Notes under the pieces: generated by a model
The model's input: only the letters and a program-made list of their open reading frames with translations
What the model was told of the DNA's origin: nothing
The model's database searches: none
Source of the DNA: CAZLBC01 sp964557575
GTDB taxonomy: Bacteria > Planctomycetota > Phycisphaerae > SM23-33
Length of the DNA stretch: 35,712 nucleotides
Direction of reading: 5' to 3'
Assembly: GCA_964557575.1 (NCBI GenBank)
Contig: CAZLBC010000047.1
Location: 1-35,712, forward strand
Shown: positions 7,959-17,077 of the stretch, in pieces
Numbering within the stretch: position 1 is the first letter of the stretch
How the letters are laid out: every line of letters starts with the position of its first letter
Program-made: the position numbers and the translations under genes

Positions 7959-9161
7959 ATGCAATTATTATGCAATACCGTGACGATCCGCCGCCGCGCA
8001 GCCGCCCGGTTTTCGCGATGCGGCTTCCTGCTCGTGACTGCCGCCCTGCTCGGGACCCCCGCGGGGGGCCGGGACTACCACGTGACACCCGACGGCCGCG
8101 GGGCACGCACCGGCGCGGACCGGGACAACGCCATGGACCGCCACGCGATGGTGGCGCTGCTGGCCGAGACGGTCGCGCCCGGCGACCGCGTCCTGCTCGG
8201 TTCCGGGGAGTATCGGCTGATCGATCACCACGGCACGAAAACGATCAGGCTGCTGCGCGGCGGGCGGGACGGGGCGCCGGTCGTCGTCGAGGGCGTCGAC
8301 ACCGGCGGGGGCCTGCCGCGGATTATCGGCCGGTACGACGTGGTCAACAAGCGCGGCTACCACGCCCACTGCTACAACGGGATCGCGATCGGCGAGGGCG
8401 TATCCCACGTCCGTATCGCCCACCTGCGCATNNNNNNNNNNNNNNNNNNNNNNNNNNNNNNNNNNNNNNNNNNNNNNNNNNNNNNNNNNNNNNNNNNNNN
8501 NNNNNNNNNNNNNNNNNNNNNNNNNNNNNNNTCGAATCACCACATCAGGTTCGAGCGGTGCACGGCCCGCAATAACCTCTGGGAAGGCGGGCCGAAGGAT
8601 TACTGGAACGGCGACGGCTTCACCGCCGAGGGCGCCGCGCACCACATCTCCTACGATCGCTGCGCGGCCTTCGACAACGCCGACGGCGGCTGGGACAACA
8701 AGTCGCGGGCGTCCGCGATGACCCGCTGCGTCGCCGCCGGCAACAAGCGCAATTTTCGCGTGTGGAATGCCGCGGGCGACGCCGACCACCCGACGACGCT
8801 GACCGGCTGCCTGGGCGTCAACCCCGTGCTTCGCGGGGGGACGGGCGGCGCGCTGTCGCTGTGGGTCCGCGGGCAGGCGGTGGCCGAGCGCTGCACCTTC
8901 GTCGGCGGCGACGGGCCGGCGGTCGGGCTGGCGGCGCACGACGATCGCACGGTCAAGCTCATCGCCCGCCGGTGCATTATCGTTGCCGGGGACGGGGATC
9001 CGGTCCGCCGCGAAGCCGGTACGACGTACTCGCCGGCCGAGTGCGCGACCGGCGACCCGCGGTTTCGCGCGCCGTCTCCCGACTGGCGGGGTGCGCCCGC
9101 CGGCGCGTACGACTCGCGTCGATACGGCGAAGAGAAGGGGTACCACAGCGTCGACCGGTGA
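7959..9161 (+). CDS. Secreted right-handed parallel beta-helix protein (interrupted by gap)
   Basis: A protein of about 400 residues with a signal-peptide-like start (residues about 1-38). After RDYHVTPDG comes the usual opening of secreted polysaccharide lyase-like beta-helices (VAPGDRVLLGSGEYRL, a residue run of the PGD-V-L-GTY type). Repeating helix coils continue on both sides of the gap (SNHHIRFERCTARNN, ISYDRCAAFDNADGGWDNKS, AERCTFVGG, ARRCIIVAG). This suggests a pectate-lyase-like or related glycan-active fold; no catalytic residues can be assigned. The 100-N gap keeps the frame as drawn, but true length is unknown (one gene requires length = 1 mod 3). The gene begins 43 bases after the TolC-like gene and may share its transcript. 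Confidence 0.75.
   Translation: MQLLCNTVTIRRRAAARFSRCGFLLVTAALLGTPAGGRDYHVTPDGRGARTGADRDNAMDRHAMVALLAETVAPGDRVLLGSGEYRLIDHHGTKTIRLLRGGRDGAPVVVEGVDTGGGLPRIIGRYDVVNKRGYHAHCYNGIAIGEGVSHVRIAHLRXXXXXXXXXXXXXXXXXXXXXXXXXXXXXXXXXXSNHHIRFERCTARNNLWEGGPKDYWNGDGFTAEGAAHHISYDRCAAFDNADGGWDNKSRASAMTRCVAAGNKRNFRVWNAAGDADHPTTLTGCLGVNPVLRGGTGGALSLWVRGQAVAERCTFVGGDGPAVGLAAHDDRTVKLIARRCIIVAGDGDPVRREAGTTYSPAECATGDPRFRAPSPDWRGAPAGAYDSRRYGEEKGYHSVDR
8432..8531. other. Assembly gap (100 N) inside the beta-helix gene
   Basis: Exactly 100 N, a placeholder of unknown real length. Both flanks code for the same beta-helix protein. Confidence 0.98.
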
Positions 9162-9215
9162 AAGAAGAAAAAGGGGATATCCGCGGCAAAACCGGATACA
9201 ATCGTTTTCCGGCAC

Positions 9216-9536
9216 ATGGATTACACGACCCGGACAGTCGAATCCGACGAGGCCTATTTCCTGCTCGTGGTCGACGGGTGTTCGCGGCGCAGCGCGGGGC
9301 TCTACCTTGAGGAGGCGGCGGGACTGTCGAAATCGCTCGGGATGATCGACGCGATCAACCTCGACGGGGGCGCGTCGAGCACCTTCGTGTTCAAGGGAAA
9401 ACGGCTCAATACGCCTCGCATGAGCCTGGTCGGCTTTTCCCGGTATCTGAGCATCCCTTACCCCCTCGGCGAGCGGCGCGTCCCGACGACGCTGACGCTG
9501 TCGTACCGGGATGTCCCCCGGGATCCCGGCGCCTGA
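9216..9536 (+). pseudogene. C-terminal fragment of a phosphodiester glycosidase (NAGPA-like)
   Basis: A 106-residue frame that matches only the second half of the phosphodiester glycosidase domain (family of N-acetylglucosamine-1-phosphodiester alpha-N-acetylglucosaminidase). The LLVVDG strand, the helix that follows, and the INLDGGASSTFV motif are present. The N-terminal half with the usual R-T-A-I-G region is absent, and no remnant is seen between the beta-helix stop at 9161 and this start. A TACAAT box at 9197-9202 lies just in front of the ATG, with no ribosome binding site, so expression is doubtful. It is most likely a truncated gene; a short stand-alone protein cannot be excluded. Confidence 0.65.
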
Positions 9537-9559
9537 AGGACCGGCGTCACCTGTTTCCC

Positions 9560-12313
9560 TCACCGCCCGATGCGGAAGGCGGTGTCGGTTTTCAGCTTTT
9601 CGAGGCGGATGACCGGGCCGTCCGCGCCGGCGGTGATCGTGGAGCGTTCGATCATCTCACCCGTCGTCGTGTCGTAGCGCTGCAGGCGCCAGGTCCCCGC
9701 CGGCAGGGCCGGGACCGCCAGGGCGACCGGGCCGACCGGCTCGATCGCCTTGCCCTGCGCCGCCGGCAGCCACCAGTGGTTCGTGTTCCTGATCCAGATG
9801 ATCGCCGCCCTCCCGTCGCACAGCCCGTGGGCCGCCGCCGGCGGCGTGCGGTTGCTCAGGAAGTCGGTGATCAGGTAGTTGTTGATCTCGAAGTATCCCT
9901 CGCCCGCGTTCGCTACCGTCAGTTCATGGCGGCCCGCGGGCAGCGGCACCCGCCGCTCGCCGCCTTTTTTGAGTGGCTCGTCGATGACGGCGGTGCCGTC
10001 GAGCCTGACCGCCAGGCGCCCCGCGCCGTTGCGCCGGCCGACCTTCATGACGAACGCGCCCGGCGCCGGCATGGTGAACGAGAAGGTCACCGCCGCGCGG
10101 TGTTTTTCGCCGGTCCCGTAGTGCCGTTTCGGGATCAGCAGCCGGTTGTCGATCGTTCCGTCGGGACGGATGCGGACCGTCAGCGGCCCGGTCAGCAGGC
10201 GCCACGCGCCGTGGCGGGCCGTGAATACCAGGTCGTCGGTCTCCAGCGTCTCCGGCGGGTCGACCCACCGCGGCTGCAGGTCCCGCATTGGTTTCCAGGG
10301 CCGGGAGAAGTCGATGCCGCCGGCGAATGCGGCGATCCCCCGGCATCGCTTCTGCAGCCGGTACTTCTCGAAGTAGCCCCGGTGCCACCAGTTGGCCGGG
10401 CCGCCGGCGAGTCCCTCGCACAGGCCCGCCCAGTGCTGCTTGTGGAGGTGCAGGCCGGCGGGGTCCTCGTCGTCCCCGAAGCCCGGGCGGAACTTGTAGT
10501 GGATGCCCATCTCGCTGAAGAGGTTCGGCCGCCCGGGGAAGCGGTCCGCGACCATCCGGGCGATCTCGGCGGTCCGCCGGGCCATGTCCGTCTTCGTGTT
10601 GCTGTAGTGGTGGGTGTTGAGAAAGTCGATCCCGTCGGCGCCCCAGAGCTGCCGGTGGCCGCCGGTCGTCCAGCAGCTCGTGGTGACCGGGTGGTCGTAG
10701 GGGTCGAGGTCCTTGAGGTGGCGGGCCATGGCCGTGTGCCACCGGCCGACCGTCTCCCGGTTCTCGAAGAAGCCCTTCCAGCCCTCCGACTCGTTGAGGA
10801 ATTCCCAGGCGACCAGGTTCGTGCAGTGGCTCCACCGGGCGACGACGTACCGCAGCCGCGTGCGGTAGGCCGCGCGGGCCTTTTCGTCGGTGAAGAACTC
10901 GAGGGGCGTCTCGATGAATCCCCCGTTCGACCGGTGGTAGGGGTTGTCCGCCAGCCGCTCGCGAAAGTCCTGGTGAGTGTCGAGGCACAGGAGGATGTGG
11001 ATGCCCCGTTCGCGGGCCAGTGCCATCAGGTGATCCAGCCGCCAGGCCTCCGGGAGGCGGTAGTAGCCCACCGGCCCGCCCCACTCGAGGCCCAGGGCGC
11101 GGGACCACATCCAGATCCGGGTGAAGTTCTCCCCGCCCGCCGCCATCCGGTCGAAGGTCTCGGCCATCCCGATCTTCCCGGACTGGTAGCTGGTGACGTT
11201 GTGTCCGATCAGGAAGATACACCGGCCGCCGTTCCGCGTGAAGTACCGGCCGTTGGGGCCGATCCGGACCATACCGGGCAGTTTCGACGGGGTCGCCGTG
11301 ACGGTCAGCGGACCGGCCGTCGTCGTCCCGCTGCGGTCGCGGGCCGTCAGCCGGACGGTGTACTCGCCGGCTTCGGTCGGCGTGAACCGCACCCGCCAGC
11401 CGGGCGCACCGGCCGGTTCGAGCGTCTCGGCGCCGCCGTCGCGCGCGGCACGGTAGTCGCGGTGGTAGTAGCCGGGGAGTGTCATGACCGCCCCGCCGGG
11501 GGTGGTAATCGCGGTGTCCAGTGCCACCTGCTCGGGATCGAAGGGGTTCTCGTAGGTCGCGGTGAGGTCGACGTCGATGGTGGCCGGGGCATTGACCGGC
11601 ACCCGCGCGGCGGCCGGCTTGGCCGCGCTGATCGCGAGTTTCCCGTCGCGGGCCAGCAACTGCCAGCCGAGCTTGTCGGAACCGGCCGGCTTCAGCGCAA
11701 CGGTGACGGTGACCGCCGCGTCCGCGCCCTGCGGGAAATCCGGGCCGAGCAGGGCCATCCGCATGTGAAACCGCTTGTTGTAGAAGGCCCCGTCCAGTTC
11801 GCAGGTCCGGTCGGTGCGGATCCTCAGCGCCCGCTCATCGGAGAGGTTGACGTCGAAGCCGCGGCCGGCGGCGGCAAACTGCGACCCCAGCTTCACCGGC
11901 GGCCGGCCGGTCAACCGCAGGGCCCGTCCTTTCGGGACCGGGCGGAAATTGAGCATCATCATCACGCCCCGCGTCAGGTCCAGGTCCGCTTCCCGCCGGA
12001 AGACGTACCGGAGAACGAGGTTTCCGTCTTTTCGCGCGGGCGTCATCCGGAAGAGGACCTTCTTGCCCTCCCCGGCGGGGATGTGCCCGCGGCGGATATC
12101 CCCGTCCCGTGTGTCGACCCGGGCGGTTGCGAATTTCCAGGCCCCGTGCCAGGCGAAGAGCGTCCCCGACACCTCCGGCAGGCCCGCTGCCTTCAGGCGC
12201 CACCCGGCCCGGTCGGTGACCGTGAAGGCGTCGTCCGCGGCGGCCGTCGTCGGCAGCAGAATCGCACGCAGTATGAACAGCGGGACGAACAGGGGATAGT
12301 GTCGTGTGGTCAT
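9560..12313 (-). CDS. Secreted GH5-like glycosidase with DUF5060 domain
   Basis: A 917-residue exported enzyme. The signal peptide is about residues 1-26 (MTTRHYPLFVPLFILRA...). A DUF5060-like Ig-fold lies at about 238-345. It is followed by a cellulase-superfamily TIM barrel at about 350-660: RYFTRNG start, the acid/base motif WEFLNE (E508) and the nucleophile in LFSEMG (E601). C-terminal modules include a beta-sandwich resembling a carbohydrate-binding domain (about 745-820) and a final Ig-like tail. It probably cleaves a beta-linked polysaccharide; the exact substrate is unknown. The start at 12313 is preferred over the in-frame ATG 33 bases upstream because AGAAAGGG precedes it and a clean signal peptide follows. 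It is convergent with the phosphodiester glycosidase fragment. Confidence 0.85.
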   Translation of the reverse strand: MTTRHYPLFVPLFILRAILLPTTAAADDAFTVTDRAGWRLKAAGLPEVSGTLFAWHGAWKFATARVDTRDGDIRRGHIPAGEGKKVLFRMTPARKDGNLVLRYVFRREADLDLTRGVMMMLNFRPVPKGRALRLTGRPPVKLGSQFAAAGRGFDVNLSDERALRIRTDRTCELDGAFYNKRFHMRMALLGPDFPQGADAAVTVTVALKPAGSDKLGWQLLARDGKLAISAAKPAAARVPVNAPATIDVDLTATYENPFDPEQVALDTAITTPGGAVMTLPGYYHRDYRAARDGGAETLEPAGAPGWRVRFTPTEAGEYTVRLTARDRSGTTTAGPLTVTATPSKLPGMVRIGPNGRYFTRNGGRCIFLIGHNVTSYQSGKIGMAETFDRMAAGGENFTRIWMWSRALGLEWGGPVGYYRLPEAWRLDHLMALARERGIHILLCLDTHQDFRERLADNPYHRSNGGFIETPLEFFTDEKARAAYRTRLRYVVARWSHCTNLVAWEFLNESEGWKGFFENRETVGRWHTAMARHLKDLDPYDHPVTTSCWTTGGHRQLWGADGIDFLNTHHYSNTKTDMARRTAEIARMVADRFPGRPNLFSEMGIHYKFRPGFGDDEDPAGLHLHKQHWAGLCEGLAGGPANWWHRGYFEKYRLQKRCRGIAAFAGGIDFSRPWKPMRDLQPRWVDPPETLETDDLVFTARHGAWRLLTGPLTVRIRPDGTIDNRLLIPKRHYGTGEKHRAAVTFSFTMPAPGAFVMKVGRRNGAGRLAVRLDGTAVIDEPLKKGGERRVPLPAGRHELTVANAGEGYFEINNYLITDFLSNRTPPAAAHGLCDGRAAIIWIRNTNHWWLPAAQGKAIEPVGPVALAVPALPAGTWRLQRYDTTTGEMIERSTITAGADGPVIRLEKLKTDTAFRIGR

Positions 12314-12489
12314 GTGATGTGCCCTTTCTCTTTTTCGTCCGTTCAATCGCTGCTTCGGTTTCGCTGGCCGGCACAGCGGTGGACTGACCGTTCATGATAC
12401 ACGATTGACGGCCACGTTTCAGTACGGTCTACGAACGATAACACCATAAAGGCTTAAGAGAACTGTTGCATGCAGCTGCGGAAAGGCGG

Positions 12490-12518
12490 TTGCCTTCATA
12501 CGTCGTTGGATCTATGCT
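12490..12518 (+). promoter_or_regulatory. Candidate promoter of the GDPD/beta-helix gene
   Basis: TTGCCT at 12490-12495 and TATGCT at 12513-12518 with the ideal 17-base spacer. Transcription would begin near 12525, leaving a leader of about 46 bases containing the hairpin at 12537-12555. Confidence 0.5.
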
Positions 12519-12536
12519 GGGCGTGACAGGTGACTA

Positions 12537-12555
12537 CCGGCCGGTGCCCGGCCGG
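12537..12555 (+). repeat. GC hairpin next to the ribosome binding site
   Basis: CCGGCCGG at 12537-12544 and 12548-12555 around a TGC loop. It lies 2 bases before the GGAG at 12558-12561 of the next gene, so in the mRNA it could limit ribosome access. The regulatory role is inference. Confidence 0.5.
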
Positions 12556-12570
12556 ATGGAGAACCGGACC

Positions 12571-14811
12571 ATGAAAACGGTGTACACCGCAAGCATCGTC
12601 CTCTCAACCTGCGTATCGGCGTATGCCGGGCCGCTGATAGTCGCCCACCGGGGGGCGTCCCGGGCGGCACCGGAAAATACGCTCCCGGCCTTCCGGCTGG
12701 CGTGGGAACTGGGTGCCGACGCGATCGAGGGCGACTTCCGCCTGACCGCCGACGGCCGTATCGTCTGTATCCACGACGGAAATACGAAGCGGGTCGCCGG
12801 CCGCACCCTCACCGTCGCGGAATCGACCCTGGCGCAGCTCCGGGAACTTGACGTCGGCGCCCGCCGCGGGAAGGCGTTCGCGGGGACGCTGATACCCACC
12901 CTCGCCGCGGTGCTCGCGACGGTCCCGCCCGGCAAAAAGATCTACGTCGAGATCAAGTGCGGCACGGAGATCATTCCGCCGCTGCTGAAACGGATCGACG
13001 CAGCCGGTCTCCACCGCAGCCAGGTCGTGATCATATCGTTCAACAGGGAGGTGATCCGGGCCGTGAAGTCCCGCCGTCCGCGACTGAAGGCATTCTGGCT
13101 GGCGAACCTCAAGAAGGACAAATCCGGGAAGCTGAAACCCGCGCCGGAAACGGTCCTGGCGACGCTGAAGGACAGCGGCGCCGACGGTTTCAGCTCCAGC
13201 GCGGGGGCCGTCGACGAGGCCTTTATCGCCGCCGTCCGGGAGGCCGGATTCGCGTACCATGTCTGGACCGTCGACGACCCGGACGCCGCCGCGCGGCTGG
13301 CGGGATGGGGGGCGGCGTCCGTCACCACCAACGTGCCGGGGCGGATACGAGAGGCGTTGTATCCCGATCCCGAAACGGCGGACCGCGGACTGCAGTTGAC
13401 GGAAAACCCGCCGATGAATGCGATCCACGCCCTGCCTCCGTATCCCCCGGCGGCGACCGGCCCCTTCGAGATACGCGACGGGTTCGCGGTCGTGGAGTCC
13501 CTGGACGCGTTCCGGGCCGCGATCAAGCGGGACGGGCGGAAGGTCCGCATGAAGCCGGGGGTCTACCGGGCCGCGCAGTGCGATCCGCCCATGACGGTCC
13601 CCCGGCGGCACGCCCGGCCGGGCGCCGACGGCACGGTCCCCCGCAACCGGCAGGAGCACGTCTTCGCGGTCACCGGCTCGAATAATCACTTCGACCTGCG
13701 GGGGGTCGTCATCGAGACGCCGGTGTCGCTTCAGAGCACGTTGTCCGGCAGGGCCCACGTCGCGGATACCTGGCACATCAACGGGTCCGGCAATACCTTC
13801 GAGGGCGGGTATTTCCGAAACGTCGTCGACCGGCCCTACCCGAAATACCGGGTCACCGAGAACGAGTTCGAGGTCTGCAACGACAACAATACCTTCCTGA
13901 ACTGCACGTTCGTGATCCGCGGATCGGTACCGTACGGGTATTCGGACTACTACGGCAAGGGCGGGCCGAATTTCGGCCGTCTCAACAAGCACTCGTTCAT
14001 GTCGATCCAGAACGCCAGCGGCACCATCCTCCGCGGCTGCCGTGTGTACCAGCAGTCGTTCGGCCACTGCGTGCACTTTCACACTGTCGACGGGGCCCTG
14101 ATCGAGGACTGCCTGTTCAGCGGGACCCTGCGGCCGACCGACGATATCTTTCGAGAAAAAACCGGGCGGGCCCGGGAGTATGACTTCAACATCATGTACC
14201 GCGGGAAGCGCCCCATCCCCCGCGGCCACGTGATCCCGCTGACCGAGGACGGGGTGCGGTCCTACGACCGGGTCAGGAACATCGTCGTCCGCGACACCGT
14301 CATCCAGCGGATGCGGGGCTGTTTCCAGTTGCTCTGCGAGGGCGACGTGACCCTGGAGAACGTCACGGTGCGCGAAGCCGGCGACTTCTGTTACGATCTC
14401 AGCGCGGGCAGGCGGGGAAACGTCGTCATGAAGAACTGCCGGGCGGACGTGGCATACAACCCGGTCTTCAATCTCACGCGGGGGCCGGTCCCGGTCGGCG
14501 CGTTTTGCGAGGTGACGCTCCTCAGCCCCGCCGCGGGCGTCGCGCCGACGCCCCGGACGGGGCTGGGCACCATCTGCGGCGAGCGCTGCACCTTCATCCT
14601 GCGCGACGGGACGACCCGGCCCCTGCCGCGGGAGGTCAACCGCCTCCACTGCGGCGGCCGGAAGGGATTGCGACACTCCACCGTCATCAACCGCACCGCG
14701 GCCGCCTTGGTATTGAACGGGCGGGTCCGCGACTGCCGGATCGAGTCGGTCGGGCCGGTCGAGAACGGGGGGAAGAACAACACGGTCGTCCGCCTGCCGG
14801 CGGGCGACTGA
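12571..14811 (+). CDS. Secreted GDPD phosphodiesterase fused to a parallel beta-helix
   Basis: A 746-residue exported protein with two unrelated halves. Residues about 1-19 are a signal peptide. Residues 20-270 are a complete glycerophosphodiester phosphodiesterase domain: HRG with H26-R27, PENT, E53-x-D55, the catalytic H68 in HDGN, and VEIK. From about residue 282 onward the sequence becomes a right-handed parallel beta-helix domain (KVRMKPGVYRA, FAVTGSNNHFDLRGVVIE, NNTFLNCTFVIRG, GCFQLLCEGDVTLENVTV). The first half should release sn-glycerol-3-phosphate or a similar alcohol phosphate; the second may bind or cleave a glycan. The ATG at 12571 is chosen for GGAG at 12558 and the signal peptide, over an in-frame ATG at 12466. 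It is convergent with the next gene. Confidence 0.85.
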   Translation: MKTVYTASIVLSTCVSAYAGPLIVAHRGASRAAPENTLPAFRLAWELGADAIEGDFRLTADGRIVCIHDGNTKRVAGRTLTVAESTLAQLRELDVGARRGKAFAGTLIPTLAAVLATVPPGKKIYVEIKCGTEIIPPLLKRIDAAGLHRSQVVIISFNREVIRAVKSRRPRLKAFWLANLKKDKSGKLKPAPETVLATLKDSGADGFSSSAGAVDEAFIAAVREAGFAYHVWTVDDPDAAARLAGWGAASVTTNVPGRIREALYPDPETADRGLQLTENPPMNAIHALPPYPPAATGPFEIRDGFAVVESLDAFRAAIKRDGRKVRMKPGVYRAAQCDPPMTVPRRHARPGADGTVPRNRQEHVFAVTGSNNHFDLRGVVIETPVSLQSTLSGRAHVADTWHINGSGNTFEGGYFRNVVDRPYPKYRVTENEFEVCNDNNTFLNCTFVIRGSVPYGYSDYYGKGGPNFGRLNKHSFMSIQNASGTILRGCRVYQQSFGHCVHFHTVDGALIEDCLFSGTLRPTDDIFREKTGRAREYDFNIMYRGKRPIPRGHVIPLTEDGVRSYDRVRNIVVRDTVIQRMRGCFQLLCEGDVTLENVTVREAGDFCYDLSAGRRGNVVMKNCRADVAYNPVFNLTRGPVPVGAFCEVTLLSPAAGVAPTPRTGLGTICGERCTFILRDGTTRPLPREVNRLHCGGRKGLRHSTVINRTAAALVLNGRVRDCRIESVGPVENGGKNNTVVRLPAGD

Positions 14812-14832
14812 TACCACGCGGCCGTCGGCGGT

Positions 14833-15747
14833 TTACCGCAGCACCTTACCGGGAAACGGCGTGCCGTCGGGGGCCAGGACCTGGATGTTCATCCGGGCAC
14901 GGGGGGATTTTTTCGCCTTGTACCACCAGAGAAGTTTCTTCTCGCGGGTGATTTCGAAGAACTCGGCGCCGTTGGGTTTCTTGCTGATCCGGTAGATGCC
15001 CGCGGCGATGTTGCCGTTTTTCCGGACGTGGATGCCGGTGAGAAACCCCAGGGACAGCGCGGGCAGGTCCGCGGGCGTGAACGCCCACGTCTTCTTGCCG
15101 GCCGGCGTGTACTCCGTGATCCCGGTGACGTGCCCGACCATCGTGTTCCCGTTCGGCAGACGAACCGCCGAGAAGGCGAGCTTCTCGACCTTCACCTCGA
15201 AGGTCACCTTACCGTCCGGGGTATACTCGCGGACGGTCCGTGGACCGGAGTGACAGACCAGGTAGTTGCCGTTGTCGAGCTTGCGCACCATCCGGAGATT
15301 ATGATGGTTCCCCGGCTTCGTCAGCGGCAGGTCCAGAGTAAAAACCACCTTCCCGGACGCGTCGACTTCCGTGATGCGCCCGGCGGCATTCTCCGCGACA
15401 ACCGTATTGCCGTTCGGCAATCGCTGGCAGGAGTAGGCCCCGCCGCCCTTGGTTTTTTCGGGGGTGTACTTGAAAACCTCCTCGTTCGTTTTCGGGTTCA
15501 CCTCGATGACCGAGCCGTTGGCGAACAGGACGTTGCCGCTGTCCAGCATCCAGATGTCCGCGCAGTTCCCGCCCCGGTGCTCCCAGAGCGTCTTGCCGTC
15601 GGTGTCGATCAGAAGCAGCGTGCTGCCGGTCGCGAGCACCTGCCCGTCCGGCTTCCCGTGCAGCGGGCCGTCCTCGGCGGAAAGACCGGGGGCGAAGATG
15701 ATCGCGGCGAGAAGAGCAGAGAGAATGGTTCGACATGCGCTGTTCAT
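14833..15747 (-). CDS. Secreted beta-propeller protein with NGNT repeats
   Basis: A 304-residue exported protein. The signal peptide is about residues 1-24. The body consists of repeated blades marked by MLDSGNVLF, RLPNGNTVV, KLDNGNYLV, RLPNGNTMV and VRKNGNIAAG, each followed by an ITEVD / VREYTPDG / ITEYTPAG strand. This pattern is typical of PQQ-like, NHL-like or arylsulfotransferase-like propellers; no catalytic His of a sulfotransferase can be assigned. AAAGGAG 9 bases upstream fixes the start at 15747 rather than the longer frame to 15834. The stop is 21 bases from the stop of the GDPD fusion gene, in convergent orientation. Role unknown; binding or scaffolding is likely. Confidence 0.75.
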   Translation of the reverse strand: MNSACRTILSALLAAIIFAPGLSAEDGPLHGKPDGQVLATGSTLLLIDTDGKTLWEHRGGNCADIWMLDSGNVLFANGSVIEVNPKTNEEVFKYTPEKTKGGGAYSCQRLPNGNTVVAENAAGRITEVDASGKVVFTLDLPLTKPGNHHNLRMVRKLDNGNYLVCHSGPRTVREYTPDGKVTFEVKVEKLAFSAVRLPNGNTMVGHVTGITEYTPAGKKTWAFTPADLPALSLGFLTGIHVRKNGNIAAGIYRISKKPNGAEFFEITREKKLLWWYKAKKSPRARMNIQVLAPDGTPFPGKVLR

Positions 15748-16057
15748 CGGGGAGGCTCCTTTCAGTTTGTTGACGGCTGACCGCGCCGCATTCATGCATG
15801 GGGAAACTCTACCGCCGATCAGCGGCAAATGCAAATAAGGCGAAACAGGGGATGCCCGTTTATTTGCGCGCCCGCCGCTTCCGACGATCAGGAATTATCG
15901 ATTTTCATTTTGCTTTTTACAATCGGTCGCACAATATCGTAGGGTATCGGGCAATCGCGACAATACATCCGCGTGAAAAAGCCAGGGATCAAAACAGTAC
16001 CCTACGCAGAAAAGGTGTTCAAGTAGCCCGATGACGGTTCCGTAGAAGGGAGCATTC
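15748..16057. other. Intergenic region between divergent genes
   Basis: About 310 bases between the propeller gene (-) and the DUF3800 gene (+). Base composition shifts to AT-rich from about 15890. No gene, RNA or strong hairpin is recognised. The ribosome binding site AGAAGGGA at about 16045-16052 belongs to the DUF3800 gene. Confidence 0.5.
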
Positions 16058-16804
16058 ATGCTGATATTTCTTGATGAGAGTTTTCGTAATAACAGACGAA
16101 CCGGTCGGAAGTTCGGGGTGTTGAGCGGTGTAGCTATCCCCGAAGATACCTTTCACGCGTTTCAGCGGGATATGTTCGGTGTCCGCAAACCGTATCACGG
16201 AAAGGTGCTGAAGCACGATGACGAAATTCACGGAAATCTATTACTGAGGACTGCAACTCTTAAATATCGCAAAAGAAATGGATACTCGCTTCACTGGAAC
16301 ATGGCGGAGGAACTGCTGCAATTCGCCCGGAACCGTGCTATTAGGGTTTTCGGCATCGTCTGTTTCAGGAATGGATTGCATTCATTCGTATGTGATGACG
16401 AAGCAAATTTGGATGTTACCTATCGATACCTGTTTGAACGCATCGATGCATATATGAAAAGAGAATTTCCAGGTCGTGTTGCGAAATTAGTCTTCGATAA
16501 CCGTGATCATAAAACACACGAGAAAAATGCTCGGGCCATTACCAACGTCTTTGTACGCAGCCAGATGGGATTGGGCTACGACAGCATTCTTCGCATCCCC
16601 TTTTTTGCCGTTTCACAGGGACACAATTACGGTTTGCAACTGGCGGATCTGGTTACCACCGTAGTCGCACTGTTTTTTGAAGGACGGCGGGAATTCAAGC
16701 CCTTTTGGGATATCGTTAAGGAAATGTTTTATATGACAGAGGTGGGCGGGCAAACGCAGTCGAGTTTGAAGGTTATGCGCGAATTGCCGAGAAAATCATG
16801 GTGA
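16058..16804 (+). CDS. DUF3800 domain protein
   Basis: A 248-residue protein with the DUF3800 layout: MLIFLDES at the N-terminus (acidic pair D6-E7), an internal FDNRD, and the C-terminal signature YGLQLADLV with its conserved Asp. The acidic residues suggest a metal-dependent, nuclease-like active site, but the family function is not established. DUF3800 genes are frequent in phages, mobile islands and near defence genes. Codon use and base composition are visibly more AT-rich than the flanking secreted-protein genes, which suggests horizontal transfer. It stands alone, with AGAAGGGA in front of the ATG. No signal peptide is present, so it acts in the cytoplasm. Confidence 0.8.
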   Translation: MLIFLDESFRNNRRTGRKFGVLSGVAIPEDTFHAFQRDMFGVRKPYHGKVLKHDDEIHGNLLLRTATLKYRKRNGYSLHWNMAEELLQFARNRAIRVFGIVCFRNGLHSFVCDDEANLDVTYRYLFERIDAYMKREFPGRVAKLVFDNRDHKTHEKNARAITNVFVRSQMGLGYDSILRIPFFAVSQGHNYGLQLADLVTTVVALFFEGRREFKPFWDIVKEMFYMTEVGGQTQSSLKVMRELPRKSW

Positions 16805-17077
16805 GGCGAACAATGCAACCGTCAAAAAAAAAGAGATCCGGCGATCTTTCGATCTATGGCCAAACGCAAAGCGCCCAGCACCGAACCTCAATGCATAAAG
16901 TATTGAATCAAGCAGCCTGAAAGTCAAGAAGAAAACGTATCATTATCGCCGTCTTCGATACGAGTTCCTTCATCGAAGATCTCCGATAGACAACACTGGC
17001 GTTCTCAGCCACGATCTTCTTTTTCAGCAACGTGGCAGGTATACGGGGAATAAGCACATTGCCGCGAGGTGCGCCGG
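16805..17077. other. Intergenic region after DUF3800
   Basis: About 270 AT-richer bases. A minus-strand frame between about 17070 and 16908 reads protein-like sequence (NVLIPRIPATLLKKKIVA...), but it has no family match, start or ribosome binding site that can be trusted. A short inverted repeat (GATC-CGGC-GATC, about 16844-16855) follows an A-run. Nothing is called as a gene. Confidence 0.4.

Noticed and set aside
5393..7975. Long - strand open frame opposite the TolC-like gene
   Set aside because: Low-complexity antisense frame with no motifs; the + strand encodes a clear OEP lipoprotein with promoter.
9776..12397. Very long + strand open frame opposite the GH5-like gene
   Set aside because: It is a GC-rich antisense shadow, rich in Arg, Pro and Gly, with no domain. 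The - strand frame has a signal peptide, catalytic motifs and a ribosome binding site.
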